Of a stretch of 64,000 nucleotides of DNA, positions 1 to 8,224 are shown one piece after another. Every line of letters starts with the position of its first letter. The first letter of the stretch is position 1. Under the pieces are notes generated by a model, which saw only the letters and a program-made list of their open reading frames with translations, had not been told where the DNA came from and searched no databases. Source of the DNA: [Clostridium] innocuum (GTDB lineage Bacteria > Bacillota_I > Bacilli_A > Erysipelotrichales > Erysipelotrichaceae); assembly GCA_012317185.1 (NCBI GenBank), contig CP048838.1:1922001-1986000 (forward strand), written 5' to 3'. The translations under genes were made by a program, and so were the position numbers.

Positions 1-1
1 A

Positions 2-517
2 AGCCGTGTAGTGTTTAAGGAAAATCATACCGATATTGTACATTTCCATCCATATCGCAGTGCAGAGGTGTATCTTGGAAGAGAGCTTCTTGGACTGGTT
101 GGTCAGATTCATCCGAAAATGGCGCAGGCCTATGATATTACAGAAACACTTGCTCTGGAAATCAATCTGGAGGTTCTCTTGAAGAACAAGCCGGGAAAGG
201 TGAAGTTCACCGAGGTAAGCAAATATCCATCCATCAGCCGCGACCTTGCATTTGTCGTGAAGGAGGATGTTAAGGTAGCGGATATCATTAGCAGCATTAA
301 GAAAAACGGCAAGCTGGAGAAAGAGAATATTATCCAGAATGTGGAGGTGTTTGATGTTTACACCGGAGAACATGTGGAGAAGGGAAGCAAGTCTATCGCG
401 TTGAGCATTGTTTTCCAATCTGCACAGCGTACGCTGAAGGATGCGGATATCAATGAAATCCACAACAGGATTCTGGAAACACTGGAGAAGGATCTGCACG
501 CACAGCTGCGAGCATAA
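2..517 (+). CDS. pheT: Phenylalanyl-tRNA synthetase beta subunit, C-terminal part
   Basis: This is the 3' end of a gene that starts upstream of the window; the open frame runs from the first bases to a TAA. The visible ~171 residues hold the end of the B5/synthetase-like region, then the FDX-ACB (anticodon-binding fold) domain, recognisable from SKYPSISRDLAFVV at about a third of the way in and VFDVYTGEHVEKGSKSIALS further on. PheT forms the alpha2-beta2 enzyme that charges tRNA-Phe in the cytoplasm; the C-terminal domain contacts the tRNA anticodon. The frame ends normally and is followed by a terminator hairpin, so pheT is probably the last gene of its operon (pheS would lie upstream). Identification is confident; only the start is missing. 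Confidence 0.93.
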   Translation, partial: SRVVFKENHTDIVHFHPYRSAEVYLGRELLGLVGQIHPKMAQAYDITETLALEINLEVLLKNKPGKVKFTEVSKYPSISRDLAFVVKEDVKVADIISSIKKNGKLEKENIIQNVEVFDVYTGEHVEKGSKSIALSIVFQSAQRTLKDADINEIHNRILETLEKDLHAQLRA

Positions 518-554
518 CCACCTGTTTCAGGAATACCGATAATTTATAGAAAGA

Positions 555-589
555 GATGACAGGCATTTCGCACATGTCATCCTTTTTTT
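555..589 (+). terminator. Rho-independent terminator after pheT
   Basis: The arms GATGACA (555-561) and TGTCATC (575-581) pair perfectly and are followed by C and seven T's. It lies 38 bases after the pheT stop. Confidence 0.75.
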
Positions 590-886
590 ATATCTGCTTT
601 CAGAAATCAGGATGCCATGTAGAATCCAATGGCAGCGTACATAAAAAACATGGAACGGTTGCGAAAGAAACAACAGAAACAGCCTTATTCTTTTGATTTC
701 CCTGTTATAAGGAAGGCAATAAATGAAGCTGATATGCAAAAGGGCTGTACCGGTTTGATTGCGCATATAATCCCTATCATGCCGCAATTCTATATGCCTG
801 TAAAGGAAATAAAAAAACGCGCCTTTAACTCTACATTATATAGAGAAAATGCGTGTTTATGCTGAGACGGCTGTTTCCCATCCTCT
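590..886. other. Gene-free stretch between pheT terminator and the metallophosphoesterase gene
   Basis: Short open frames occur on both strands here but none has a convincing ribosome binding site or recognisable product. I see no other structure I can support. Confidence 0.5.
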
Positions 887-1762
887 TTACTTCTTTCCGG
901 ACTCATGCTGGAGACGGAATACAAGAATTTGCGGAGGAGCCAGCAGGCGCATGTCGATATCCTTGGTTCCAAGACCATTGGATACATACAGACTGGTACC
1001 ATTGATATCATAGGAGCCGTGATTATAGGTTGCAGCTCCTTCCATGGTATGCAGCGGTCCTAATAGCGGCAGATAGATCTGTCCGCCCAAAGAATGCCCC
1101 GCGATGATCAGATTGAGATATTTTGTATTGATTCCGCTTGTTTTTACAATATCGGGACAGTGCGTCACCAGAATATTAAATTCGTCCTCACTGACCTTTT
1201 TCATAGCCCTGTCCGGCTGCGGATCGCCGTTCAGCATATTGTTTAAACCGATCAGTGATATGCTGGAATCGCCCTTGTTTCTGAGCCGTATACTGGTATC
1301 ACTCAGAATTTCAAAATCGCTGTCATATAAAATCTGAGAAACGATCTTCTTTGTCTTGTCATTCGCCAGATCCTCATCACCGAGAACGGCGAACTTGCCA
1401 AGTGGTGCATCGATGCTTTTCAGGATGGTTGTCAAATCCTTGCTCATCTGAGAATCCGGAGCCTTTGTCTGCGGGTTGGAGAACATGTCACCACCGAAAA
1501 TCACAACATCGGCACCGGTTGTATTCAGCTTGCTGATCATACTCGTAAGACGTTCTTTGTTCATGTATTCATTGTATTTGATATCGCTGATGAATGCGAT
1601 TTTCAAATCGTTCATATCTTCCGGTATCTTGCTGGAGGAAATCGTCTGATAGGAGAGGTTCACACGGTCTACGGAAATATAGATGGAGTAGAAGAAGACT
1701 CCGGCGACGATCAGAGCAAGAAGTATCAGGACAGAAACGATTTTAAGTAGTTTTTTTACCAT
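887..1762 (-). CDS. Membrane-anchored metallophosphoesterase-like protein with a degenerate active site
   Basis: A ~291-residue protein with an N-terminal membrane anchor (about residues 4-28) and a calcineurin-like fold of the YkuE/YaeI type facing the outside. The family blocks are all recognisable but altered: ISDIKYN where SDxH is usual, GGD intact, VLGDED where GNHD is usual, THCPD intact, and AGHSLGGQ where GHTHGGQ is usual. Four metal-ligand or catalytic positions are thus substituted (H to K, N to D, H to E, H to L), so hydrolase activity is doubtful. The upstream in-frame GTG at 1771 is possible, but GAGGTG lies 6 bases before the ATG at 1762, which I prefer. It lies just downstream of the RNase J gene on the same strand, beyond a terminator. 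Confidence 0.75.
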   Translation of the reverse strand: MVKKLLKIVSVLILLALIVAGVFFYSIYISVDRVNLSYQTISSSKIPEDMNDLKIAFISDIKYNEYMNKERLTSMISKLNTTGADVVIFGGDMFSNPQTKAPDSQMSKDLTTILKSIDAPLGKFAVLGDEDLANDKTKKIVSQILYDSDFEILSDTSIRLRNKGDSSISLIGLNNMLNGDPQPDRAMKKVSEDEFNILVTHCPDIVKTSGINTKYLNLIIAGHSLGGQIYLPLLGPLHTMEGAATYNHGSYDINGTSLYVSNGLGTKDIDMRLLAPPQILVFRLQHESGKK

Positions 1763-1822
1763 TGCCGACACCTCATATTCCTTACTATTCTATCATAAAT
1801 TGCGGTGCATTGCCATAAGAAA

Positions 1823-1842
1823 AGACAGTCGTTTGACTGTCT
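1823..1842 (-). terminator. Terminator of the RNase J gene
   Basis: Perfect 8-bp stem AGACAGTC/GACTGTCT with loop GTTT, followed on the minus strand by TTTTCTTATGG. It overlaps the RNase J stop codon. A near-identical tail (TTTTCTTATGG) follows the def terminator. Confidence 0.7.
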
Positions 1843-3679
1843 AGGATTGTGCGTTCTGCGGTTCCTTCTTTTTCGCCGGACGCTTGGTTGCTCTGGCAGC
1901 TCTGGCCTGTGCCATGGCAGCCATTGCCGTCTTGGAATTGATAATGACAGGGATGACGATCGGATTACGATGCGTCTTGTTATACAGGAACGGCTCCAGT
2001 GTCGAGCGCACACAGTTCTTCAGCTCGGAGAAGGTGGTGCGTTCCTTCATTTTCTCATTTAAAGCCGCATACACGATCTGCTCAGCTTCGCGCAGCAGAC
2101 CCTGTGAATCCTTGATGAAGACAAAGCCCCGGGAAACGATGACCGGCTTGCACAGCACCTTGTTTTCCTTGGAATCTATCGCAATGATAGCGGCAACCAG
2201 ACCGTTGTCAGCCAGAATGGTTCGGTCCTTTAGGACGGCTGTGGATACACCGCTGATGTCATTGCCGTCAACATATATATCATCCGCCTGAATTCGCCAG
2301 CTGCTTTCAAACACCTGATGATTGCGCAGTATCAGAACATCACCGTTTGCACAGGTGAAGATGTGATCATCCGCCAGTCCGGTTTCCTTTCCGGTTTCCT
2401 TATGCTGCACCAGCATTTTGTATTCGCCGTGAATCGGCATAAAGTATTTCGGCTTGATCAGCTGCAGCATCAGCTTCTGTTCCTCCTGAGAGGCATGTCC
2501 TGTTGTATGCAGATTGCTCAGGATGGATTTTGTCAGTACATTGGCACCGGCGCGAAACAGCTTGTTGACCACCTGATTGACGCTTGCTCCGTTGCCCGGA
2601 ATCGGACTGGAGGAAAAGACAACCGTATCGCCTGGAATCAGCTTGATGTAGCGGTGAGTTCCATTCGCAATCCGTGACAGGGCGGCCAAAGGCTCTCCCT
2701 GACTTCCGGTACATACAATACAGGTTTTGTTTGCCGGTGTGCGTCCCAGCTGATCCGGACTAAGGAAATGCTGCTCGCCAACCTTGATTTTACCCATTTT
2801 GCGTCCGATCGTCACAACATTTTCCATGCTTCGTCCAAAGATGATCACCTTTCTTCCGCAGGCAACTGCAGCCTCCAGAATCTGGGATACACGGTATACA
2901 TTGGAAGCGAAGGTTGCGACGATGAGCCGTCCGCTTGTTTTTTTCATCGTATCGAGAATTTCCGCTGCCACCTTTTTCTCGGAAATGGAGAAATCCTCCA
3001 CACCGGAATTGGTGGAATCGCTCAGCAGCAGATCGACACCGATCTGTCCCATATACGCCATGACCTGATAATCGGAATTGGTGCCGACCGGGGTTAGGTC
3101 AAATTTGAAATCGCCGGTATGAACGATGCGTCCGTTCGGCGTGTTGATCAAAATTCCCAGAGAATCGGGAATGGAGTGAGTCGTATTGAAGAAGCCGCAT
3201 GTGAAATGCTGCATCTTAACCGAGCTGCGATCATTGATTTCAATGATTTTCACACTGCGCAGCATTCTGCGCTCCTCCAGCTTTTTGTTGATCAGTGCCA
3301 CTGCAAAGGCAGGGGCATAGATTGCCTCAATATCCACGCTTTTTAACAAAAACGGGATCCCGCCGATGTGATCCTCGTGACCATGGGTGATGATCAGAAC
3401 CTTTCGCTTGCGGTTATTTTTTACCAGATAGTTGTAATCCGGAATGACATAGTCAACACCGAGAAGGTTTTCCTCAGGAAAACGAACACCAGAATCGATA
3501 ATCAGTATCTCATTCTCGTGTTCAAAGCAGTACATATTTTTACCGACCTCGCCCAGTCCTCCCATAGCATAGATGAGAGTGTCTCCGCGTTCCGTATTGA
3601 TTTTATTATAACTGTTCTTTGTATTCTCCTGATTGTTTCTCGGTGCAGTGTTGCGATTATTTCGATGATTGTTATTCAT
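1841..3679 (-). CDS. rnj: Ribonuclease J
   Basis: Metallo-beta-lactamase/beta-CASP ribonuclease of ~612 residues, acting in mRNA decay and rRNA maturation with combined 5' exo- and endonuclease activity. The zinc-binding signature THGHEDHIGG, the THSIPDS and GDFKFD motifs, and the beta-CASP region with DSTN and HTTGHAS are all present, followed by the C-terminal domain. The first 25 residues (rich in N and R) and the last ~12 (RPAKKKEP) are basic, low-complexity tails. The frame extends 7 codons upstream, but AAAGGAG sits 7-8 bases before the ATG at 3679, which fixes the start. It is transcribed alone or with the downstream phosphoesterase gene; an extended -10 promoter lies at 3735-3743. Whether this is the J1 or J2 paralogue cannot be decided from one copy. 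Confidence 0.93.
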   Translation of the reverse strand: MNNNHRNNRNTAPRNNQENTKNSYNKINTERGDTLIYAMGGLGEVGKNMYCFEHENEILIIDSGVRFPEENLLGVDYVIPDYNYLVKNNRKRKVLIITHGHEDHIGGIPFLLKSVDIEAIYAPAFAVALINKKLEERRMLRSVKIIEINDRSSVKMQHFTCGFFNTTHSIPDSLGILINTPNGRIVHTGDFKFDLTPVGTNSDYQVMAYMGQIGVDLLLSDSTNSGVEDFSISEKKVAAEILDTMKKTSGRLIVATFASNVYRVSQILEAAVACGRKVIIFGRSMENVVTIGRKMGKIKVGEQHFLSPDQLGRTPANKTCIVCTGSQGEPLAALSRIANGTHRYIKLIPGDTVVFSSSPIPGNGASVNQVVNKLFRAGANVLTKSILSNLHTTGHASQEEQKLMLQLIKPKYFMPIHGEYKMLVQHKETGKETGLADDHIFTCANGDVLILRNHQVFESSWRIQADDIYVDGNDISGVSTAVLKDRTILADNGLVAAIIAIDSKENKVLCKPVIVSRGFVFIKDSQGLLREAEQIVYAALNEKMKERTTFSELKNCVRSTLEPFLYNKTHRNPIVIPVIINSKTAMAAMAQARAARATKRPAKKKEPQNAQS

Positions 3680-3734
3680 AAATAACTCCTTTCTTATCAT
3701 ACCTTAGTTGAATCTGCACCTGATATCTTTTACT

Positions 3735-3743
3735 ATTATAGCA
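3735..3743 (-). promoter_or_regulatory. Extended -10 promoter for the RNase J gene
   Basis: On the minus strand the sequence reads TGCTATAAT, a TGN-TATAAT extended -10. No clear -35 hexamer is seen upstream. It lies about 55 bases before the chosen start. Confidence 0.5.
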
Positions 3744-3830
3744 TACTTTGAAAAAAATAAACGTGTTTTCCCGCTAATTTTCCTATGTAAGCGCATGTCT
3801 TTTACTGACTGCGCCGTTCAGCCATAAGAA

Positions 3831-3850
3831 AATGCTCATTTCTGAGCATT
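3831..3850 (-). terminator. Terminator of def
   Basis: Perfect 8-bp stem AATGCTCA/TGAGCATT with a 4-base loop, followed on the minus strand by TTCTTATGGC. It overlaps the def stop codon. Confidence 0.65.
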
Positions 3851-4403
3851 ATTCAATGACGATTGCTGTTGGATCCTCCCGCCATGGATCCTGTTTGTTT
3901 ATGCGGTCATAAAACAACGTTCCTGAAAAATGATCGATTTCATGCTGAAGGACAATGGCCAGATAATTTTTAGCCTTTATCGTTATTTCCTGCTTCTGCA
4001 GCAGATCATATCCCTTCACGGTGATTCGCGCAGCTCTGGGCACGATACCCTCATGCTCATTCTCAACGGACAGGCAGCCCTCTCCGTTTTTCAGATAGGC
4101 GCGCTGCACGGACTCGGATACGATTCGCGGATTGACAAGCGCATATTCATCAACCCCCTCCTCATTAGGGACAACCACGGCCAGCATTCTTTTCGGAACG
4201 CCAAGCTGTATAGCGGCGATTCCCACCGCAGGACGAAGATTCTCTTTCTCTGCAATTTCTGCATCCTGTGAGTCTTTGACATAGGTCAGCATGTCATGCA
4301 GCAGCGTTTCATCCTCAGCACAGAGGGGAAGCGTGACAGGTTCACTTTTCGTACGAACGATTGCATCTGTATCTTTTACAATATCATCATAGTTCAAACT
4401 CAT
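3849..4403 (-). CDS. def: Peptide deformylase
   Basis: Cytoplasmic metalloenzyme that removes the formyl group from nascent protein N-termini. All three family motifs are visible: GIAAIQLG (motif 1), EGCLS with the metal-ligating Cys (motif 2) and QHEIDH with two His ligands and the catalytic Glu (motif 3). At ~184 residues it is a type 2 (Gram-positive) length, with the expected insertion before motif 2. The frame could begin at a TTG at 4409, but AAGGAG lies 7 bases before the ATG at 4403 and only one base before the TTG, so the ATG is chosen. It ends in its own terminator, so it appears monocistronic. Confidence 0.95.
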   Translation of the reverse strand: MSLNYDDIVKDTDAIVRTKSEPVTLPLCAEDETLLHDMLTYVKDSQDAEIAEKENLRPAVGIAAIQLGVPKRMLAVVVPNEEGVDEYALVNPRIVSESVQRAYLKNGEGCLSVENEHEGIVPRAARITVKGYDLLQKQEITIKAKNYLAIVLQHEIDHFSGTLFYDRINKQDPWREDPTAIVIE

Positions 4404-4542
4404 ATGCAAACTCCTTTTCTTACGATACTATTTTAAACGCTTTTCTCCGAGAATGGAAGTGTTTTGCGAAATTATTGTGAAAAAACATGGAATCTATGAT
4501 ATTATAAAAGATACATGAGAAATGAAAAAGGGAGGAATGCGC

Positions 4543-5775
4543 ATGCGGATAAAAAATATAGTCCTAACGCTGAAGATGCCGAAAAAATTTGATTTTCTAA
4601 TGCAGTTTGCCGTGCTGATTCTAATCCTGTTCGGTACTCTGATGATCGTATCCACCAATGTTGGAAATACGACCAAGGATCCCTATATCATACCCAAGGT
4701 TCTGGCAAAGCAGCTGTTTTTTATCATCGTATCCTATGTGCTGATGACCTTTTTTGCGAATAATTTTACAATGAAGCGCGCACAAAAGCTGTTTCCTATC
4801 TTTGGTATCGGCATCATCATCGCATTGTTTTCCACACAGCTGTTTGAAGGTGTGCTGGGAAGTAAGGCATGGATTCGTATTCCGATACCCGGTCTTGGCG
4901 AAATGACGATTCAGCCGTCAGAGTTCGCAAAGGTTTATATGGTTGTCGTGATGGCGGTATTTGTAGAGCTGACGGCCCGAAGGCGCAAGTTTAAGTTTTG
5001 GACGATTGTCCGTATTCCGGTATATTTTTTCATGGTAATCGCAGCCGCTATCCTGCTGCAGAAGGACTTGGGAACTCTTTTTGTTCTGGTTCTGCTGTGT
5101 GCCATCTGTTTTCTGATACCTTCGCATATCAGCTTGCGCAAGCAGCAGCGATGGGTGCGTCTCGGATTGATCATCGGATGTATCAGCATTGTATTTATCA
5201 TGAGTGAGCCTGTTATTGATTTCCTGAACGGCATCGGACCTTTACAGCATGTTGCCGTCCGTATTGAAAATGCGCTGAATCCGTTTACGGACCCGCATAA
5301 CAACGGGTATCAGCTGATCAACGGTCTGTATGGCTTTGCCCGCAGCGGCTTTACGGGAGTCGGACTGGGAAATTCCATTCAGAAATACGGTTATCTGACA
5401 CAGTCGGACAATGACTTTATCCTGTCGATCATCGTTGAGGAGCTGGGGATTTTCGGACTTATGGTCGTTGTGCTTGGCTATGTGGTCATTTTGCAGCGGC
5501 TGTTCTATTATGCCTTTCACACGAAGAGTGAGGGCTATAAGGTCATACTGGTAGGAACCGCCATGTATATTTTCATTCACTTTGCACTGAATGTCGGCGG
5601 AGTGAGCGGCCTGATTCCGCTGACCGGGGTACCGCTGCTGTTTATTTCCAGCGGAGGGTCCTCCCTGATGTCCATTATGACGGCAATCGGTATTTCCCAG
5701 TCTGTCATTTCCAGAATACGAAGACAGGGCAGTGTGGCAGTCAGTGCGGCAGCCAAGCAGCTGCCACATACATAA
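4543..5775 (+). CDS. ftsW: SEDS-family peptidoglycan glycosyltransferase (FtsW/RodA/SpoVE type)
   Basis: Polytopic membrane protein of ~410 residues with about ten hydrophobic segments. SEDS proteins polymerise lipid II glycan strands together with a class B PBP at the septum (FtsW), side wall (RodA) or spore cortex (SpoVE). Diagnostic stretches are GSKAWIRIP and IQPSEFAK in the first half, the large extracellular loop with NNGYQLINGLYGFARSG, and DNDFILSIIVEELG carrying the catalytic-type Asp, followed by GGVSGLIPLTGVPLLFIS near the end. FtsW is favoured over RodA by this C-terminal stretch, but SpoVE cannot be excluded. GGAGG lies 7 bases before the ATG at 4543; the ATG at 4522 has no site. 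It stands alone and is followed by a hairpin. Confidence 0.85.
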   Translation: MRIKNIVLTLKMPKKFDFLMQFAVLILILFGTLMIVSTNVGNTTKDPYIIPKVLAKQLFFIIVSYVLMTFFANNFTMKRAQKLFPIFGIGIIIALFSTQLFEGVLGSKAWIRIPIPGLGEMTIQPSEFAKVYMVVVMAVFVELTARRRKFKFWTIVRIPVYFFMVIAAAILLQKDLGTLFVLVLLCAICFLIPSHISLRKQQRWVRLGLIIGCISIVFIMSEPVIDFLNGIGPLQHVAVRIENALNPFTDPHNNGYQLINGLYGFARSGFTGVGLGNSIQKYGYLTQSDNDFILSIIVEELGIFGLMVVVLGYVVILQRLFYYAFHTKSEGYKVILVGTAMYIFIHFALNVGGVSGLIPLTGVPLLFISSGGSSLMSIMTAIGISQSVISRIRRQGSVAVSAAAKQLPHT

Positions 5776-5777
5776 AA

Positions 5778-5804
5778 AAGAGCCCTAAGGGGTAAAGGGC
5801 TCTT
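5778..5804 (+). terminator. Hairpin after the ftsW-type gene
   Basis: Arms AAGAGCCCT (5778-5786) and AGGGCTCTT (5796-5804) pair perfectly. The T-tract after it is short (TTTAAG), so termination may be partial. Confidence 0.55.
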
Positions 5805-5912
5805 TAAGAAAGGGAAGAGGAGAAACAAAGATTGGGGGGTAACAGCCGTTTTACCGGCTGCACTATTATACTTCCCCTATGCATTTGCTTTATACATGAG
5901 GAGTTGAAAAAA

Positions 5913-6473
5913 ATGAGAATTGTTGCAGGTGAATTTCGATCCCGTGTGATTTCAGCGGTCGAAGGCAATACGACACGGCCTACAACGGATAAAATCAAGG
6001 AAGCTGTTTTCTCCCGTATCGGGCCCTATTTTGACGGAGGAAACATGCTCGATCTATTTGGCGGCAGCGGGAATATGTCTTTGGAGGCGATTTCCCGCGG
6101 TATGGAGCATGCGCTTGTTTGTGATGTCAGTTATGCAGCTGTATCAACCATTCGTAAAAATGTGAAGACGCTGGATGTTGCCTCACGGGTGACCATCTGG
6201 AAAATGGATTATCGTCAGGTGCTTGCCAAGGCTTCACAGGAACAAAGAACCTTTGATCTGGTCTATCTGGATCCCCCGTACAAGAAGCAGCAGATTTTGC
6301 ATATACTGCAGTATCTCGATACGCATGATCTGGTGAATGAGCTGGGAGATATCATCTGTGAGAGTCTGAAGGAGGATGAATTTCCTGATCAGGTAGGTGC
6401 TTTGCATAAGGTAAAGGATGTCACCTATGGAATTACCCGCATAACGTATTATCGAAAGGAGTGCATGGAATGA
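5913..6473 (+). CDS. rsmD: 16S rRNA (guanine966-N2)-methyltransferase RsmD
   Basis: SAM-dependent methyltransferase of ~186 residues that modifies G966 in the 30S subunit. It begins with the typical MRIVAGEFRSR, has TRPTTDKIKEAVFS, the SAM-binding glycine loop LDLFGGSGNMSLEAISRG and the catalytic LDPPY motif around residue 117. The frame is open for 27 codons further upstream, but AGGAG lies 8 bases before the ATG at 5913 and the family start matches there. It overlaps coaD by 4 bases (ATGA), a pairing of genes found widely in Bacillota. Confidence 0.94.
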   Translation: MRIVAGEFRSRVISAVEGNTTRPTTDKIKEAVFSRIGPYFDGGNMLDLFGGSGNMSLEAISRGMEHALVCDVSYAAVSTIRKNVKTLDVASRVTIWKMDYRQVLAKASQEQRTFDLVYLDPPYKKQQILHILQYLDTHDLVNELGDIICESLKEDEFPDQVGALHKVKDVTYGITRITYYRKECME

Positions 6474-6940
6474 AAACAGCAATCTTTCCCGGAAGCTTCG
6501 ATCCTGTTACACTGGGGCATCTGGATATCATTGAGCGCGCCAGCAGATTGTTTGATCGCCTGATTGTCGTTATCCTGGAAAATTCAGAAAAACATGCCAC
6601 CTTTTCCATGGAGGAGCGTTTGACATTCCTGCGCAGCAACACAGCGCATCTTTCCAATGTCGAGGTAGCCGCTGATCACGGCCTGACGGTTGATTTTGCC
6701 AGAAAGCAGGAGGCGGTTGCTATCGTGCGCGGTGTGCGGAGTGTGAAGGATTATGAATATGAGCTGGATATCGCCAGTGTGAATCAGCATATTGCGCCTG
6801 AGGTGGAAACTGTACTGTTGTACGCATCCCCGGAATTTTCCTATGTGTCCAGCTCTATCATACGGGAGCTGGTGAAATACGGACAGGATATTTCTGCTTA
6901 TGTACCGAAGGATGTAACGGAGGCCTTTGTGAATAGATAA
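6470..6940 (+). CDS. coaD: Phosphopantetheine adenylyltransferase
   Basis: Catalyses ATP-dependent adenylylation of 4'-phosphopantetheine, the penultimate step of coenzyme A synthesis. The nucleotidyltransferase signature FPGSFDPVTLGH is at the N-terminus, with IVRGVRSVKDYEYE in the middle and EFSYVSSSIIRE near the end; length (~156 residues) is normal. A GTG at 6461 is in frame, but AAAGGAG lies 8 bases before the ATG at 6470, which overlaps the rsmD stop as ATGA, so translation is probably coupled. Confidence 0.95.
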   Translation: MKTAIFPGSFDPVTLGHLDIIERASRLFDRLIVVILENSEKHATFSMEERLTFLRSNTAHLSNVEVAADHGLTVDFARKQEAVAIVRGVRSVKDYEYELDIASVNQHIAPEVETVLLYASPEFSYVSSSIIRELVKYGQDISAYVPKDVTEAFVNR

Positions 6941-7092
6941 AAAGCAGGGAAGGGAAAAGCAGCGGATAGGTATATCATTCCTAACGCTTGAATACCGGTA
7001 TAAGCTGTTTTAAATTAAAGAATGAAATTCCTAATATACCGATATCAGGGAGAGACGTTTAACAGTAACGGAAATATTGAAAATGAATGAAG

Positions 7093-7136
7093 AAAAGGAA
7101 GATGACGCGGCCTAAATGCCTGATCATCTTCCTTTT
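7093..7136. terminator. Bidirectional terminator between coaD and the convergent membrane-protein operon
   Basis: A perfect 13-bp stem, arms 7093-7105 and 7124-7136 (AAAAGGAAGATGA and its complement). The T's of the arm end serve as the tract on either strand. Confidence 0.65.
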
Positions 7137-7227
7137 CATGCTTCTCAATCAGCTCCGCAACCTGCGTGTGGCTCTTTTTTTATGGCAACATGAATATCAG
7201 TATCTGCTGGAGCTTAACAGCGTCTGC
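7137..7227. other. Rest of the coaD/membrane-operon intergenic gap
   Basis: From the coaD stop to 7227 the only supported structure is the 7093-7136 hairpin. A T-run follows GTGTGGC near 7170, but no paired arm was found for it. Confidence 0.35.
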
Positions 7228-7344
7228 TTAATCGAACGATCTCTGCCGTAAGAGAAAGAAATCCATGTCTCGTAACGCTGCCACACCCATGTCATGTAGT
7301 TCTTTGATAGCTGCAGGGCTTCTATATGAGCTTTGAGACATCAT
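7228..7344 (-). CDS. Possible small protein (38 residues), translationally coupled
   Basis: A short frame whose ATG overlaps the stop of the upstream membrane-protein gene as ATGA. The predicted peptide is soluble, with AAIKELHDMGVAALRDMDFF in its middle forming an amphipathic helix. It lacks its own ribosome binding site and would depend on coupling. It resembles no family I know, and because the operon upstream is decaying it could equally be a gene remnant. Low confidence. Confidence 0.25.
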   Translation of the reverse strand: MMSQSSYRSPAAIKELHDMGVAALRDMDFFLLRQRSFD

Positions 7345-7847
7345 TGGCTTGTGCCCGGTACCGCCTGTGCATCCTCTTCAACAGTGTCCGGAAGATAGTA
7401 TTCATATTGTTCCAGTATCTGTGATTGCGTTAGCCTTCGATATTTTATAAAACGATAGCATAGAAGAATCACTCTTGCGGCTTCCACTGATAAGATCAGG
7501 ATCAACAGCTGACACAGGGCAGTCAGAAAGCCTCTTTTTATCATTTTTATCAGTGTTGAAATCAGGTAAAGCAGAAATGCAGCAACAAAATAATTGTGTG
7601 TTTTATGCTCGGCTTCTTGAATTGCAGCTTCCAGCTTTCGCATATAGACAGGGAAGTGAAACAGCTCAATAAAGAAAAACAAGGCGCTGATCAGCCACAG
7701 AGTGGAGATGCTTTGCTGCATGAGCTGTGCGACAGCTGTCTGCAGACTGGAAGAGCATAACTTGAAAATCGAAGAGGCGGTAATGAAAAGCATGTGCAGA
7801 AGTGTTTGTATATTCAAAAAGGTGAAGGCATGATAGGTGATCACCAT
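7341..7847 (-). CDS. Hypothetical membrane protein
   Basis: A ~168-residue protein with about four hydrophobic segments (roughly residues 10-30, 45-68, 88-105 and 108-130) and a charged C-terminal tail ending in an acidic stretch (LPDTVEEDAQ). I do not recognise a family. Its ATG overlaps the stop of the upstream frame by 7 bases (ATGGTGA), which suggests coupled translation within one operon with the genes at 7841-8224 and 8187-8992. Because the first of these is frameshifted, the whole operon may be losing function. It ends opposite the coaD terminator. Confidence 0.5.
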   Translation of the reverse strand: MVITYHAFTFLNIQTLLHMLFITASSIFKLCSSSLQTAVAQLMQQSISTLWLISALFFFIELFHFPVYMRKLEAAIQEAEHKTHNYFVAAFLLYLISTLIKMIKRGFLTALCQLLILILSVEAARVILLCYRFIKYRRLTQSQILEQYEYYLPDTVEEDAQAVPGTSQ

Positions 7848-8224
7848 GCTGTTTTGGACATCCAGTTGATTGGCCGATACAGATTAGCCGGAAACAGCAT
7901 ACAAAGGATAAGACCTAAAATGGAGAAATCCGACAGACGTCTACGCTGCGCTGCACTTTCATACACGATTGCGCGTCTATGAATATCTGCCGGTGGAATG
8001 CCTGCATAGTCTTCCTGCGAATACGGCTCCCAGCTGCCTCGGCGAAACCGTTCTACCTGAAAGGGAACAGCTTCAAACTTCAGGCGCTGCAGAAGAATAT
8101 GCAGCAGCTTAGGGTCTTGATAACATCCTGCAGAGAAGGTGGCGATGCTTCTGTTAGCCAGAATTGCATCGAGTACCGCTTTTCGATCAAAGCCGAATTC
8201 CTCCAGGATGTCTGCGGCAGTCAT
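7841..8224 (-). CDS. Hypothetical protein with C-terminal membrane segment
   Basis: About 127 residues from the ATG at 8224 (MTAADILEEFGF), where the coding character begins; the frame is open to 8305 and the true start is unclear because no good ribosome binding site is visible. The first ~85 residues are soluble and mixed-charge, and the end (LSDFSILGLILCMLFPANLY) is one hydrophobic segment. It overlaps the preceding frame by about 38 bases and the next gene by 7. It may be a separate gene, or the displaced C-terminal part of the gene at 8187-8992. No family recognised. Confidence 0.4.
   Translation of the reverse strand: MTAADILEEFGFDRKAVLDAILANRSIATFSAGCYQDPKLLHILLQRLKFEAVPFQVERFRRGSWEPYSQEDYAGIPPADIHRRAIVYESAAQRRRLSDFSILGLILCMLFPANLYRPINWMSKTAW

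Noticed and set aside
527..886. Frames of 73-86 codons between pheT and the phosphoesterase
   Set aside because: They overlap the pheT terminator or each other and have no start signals.
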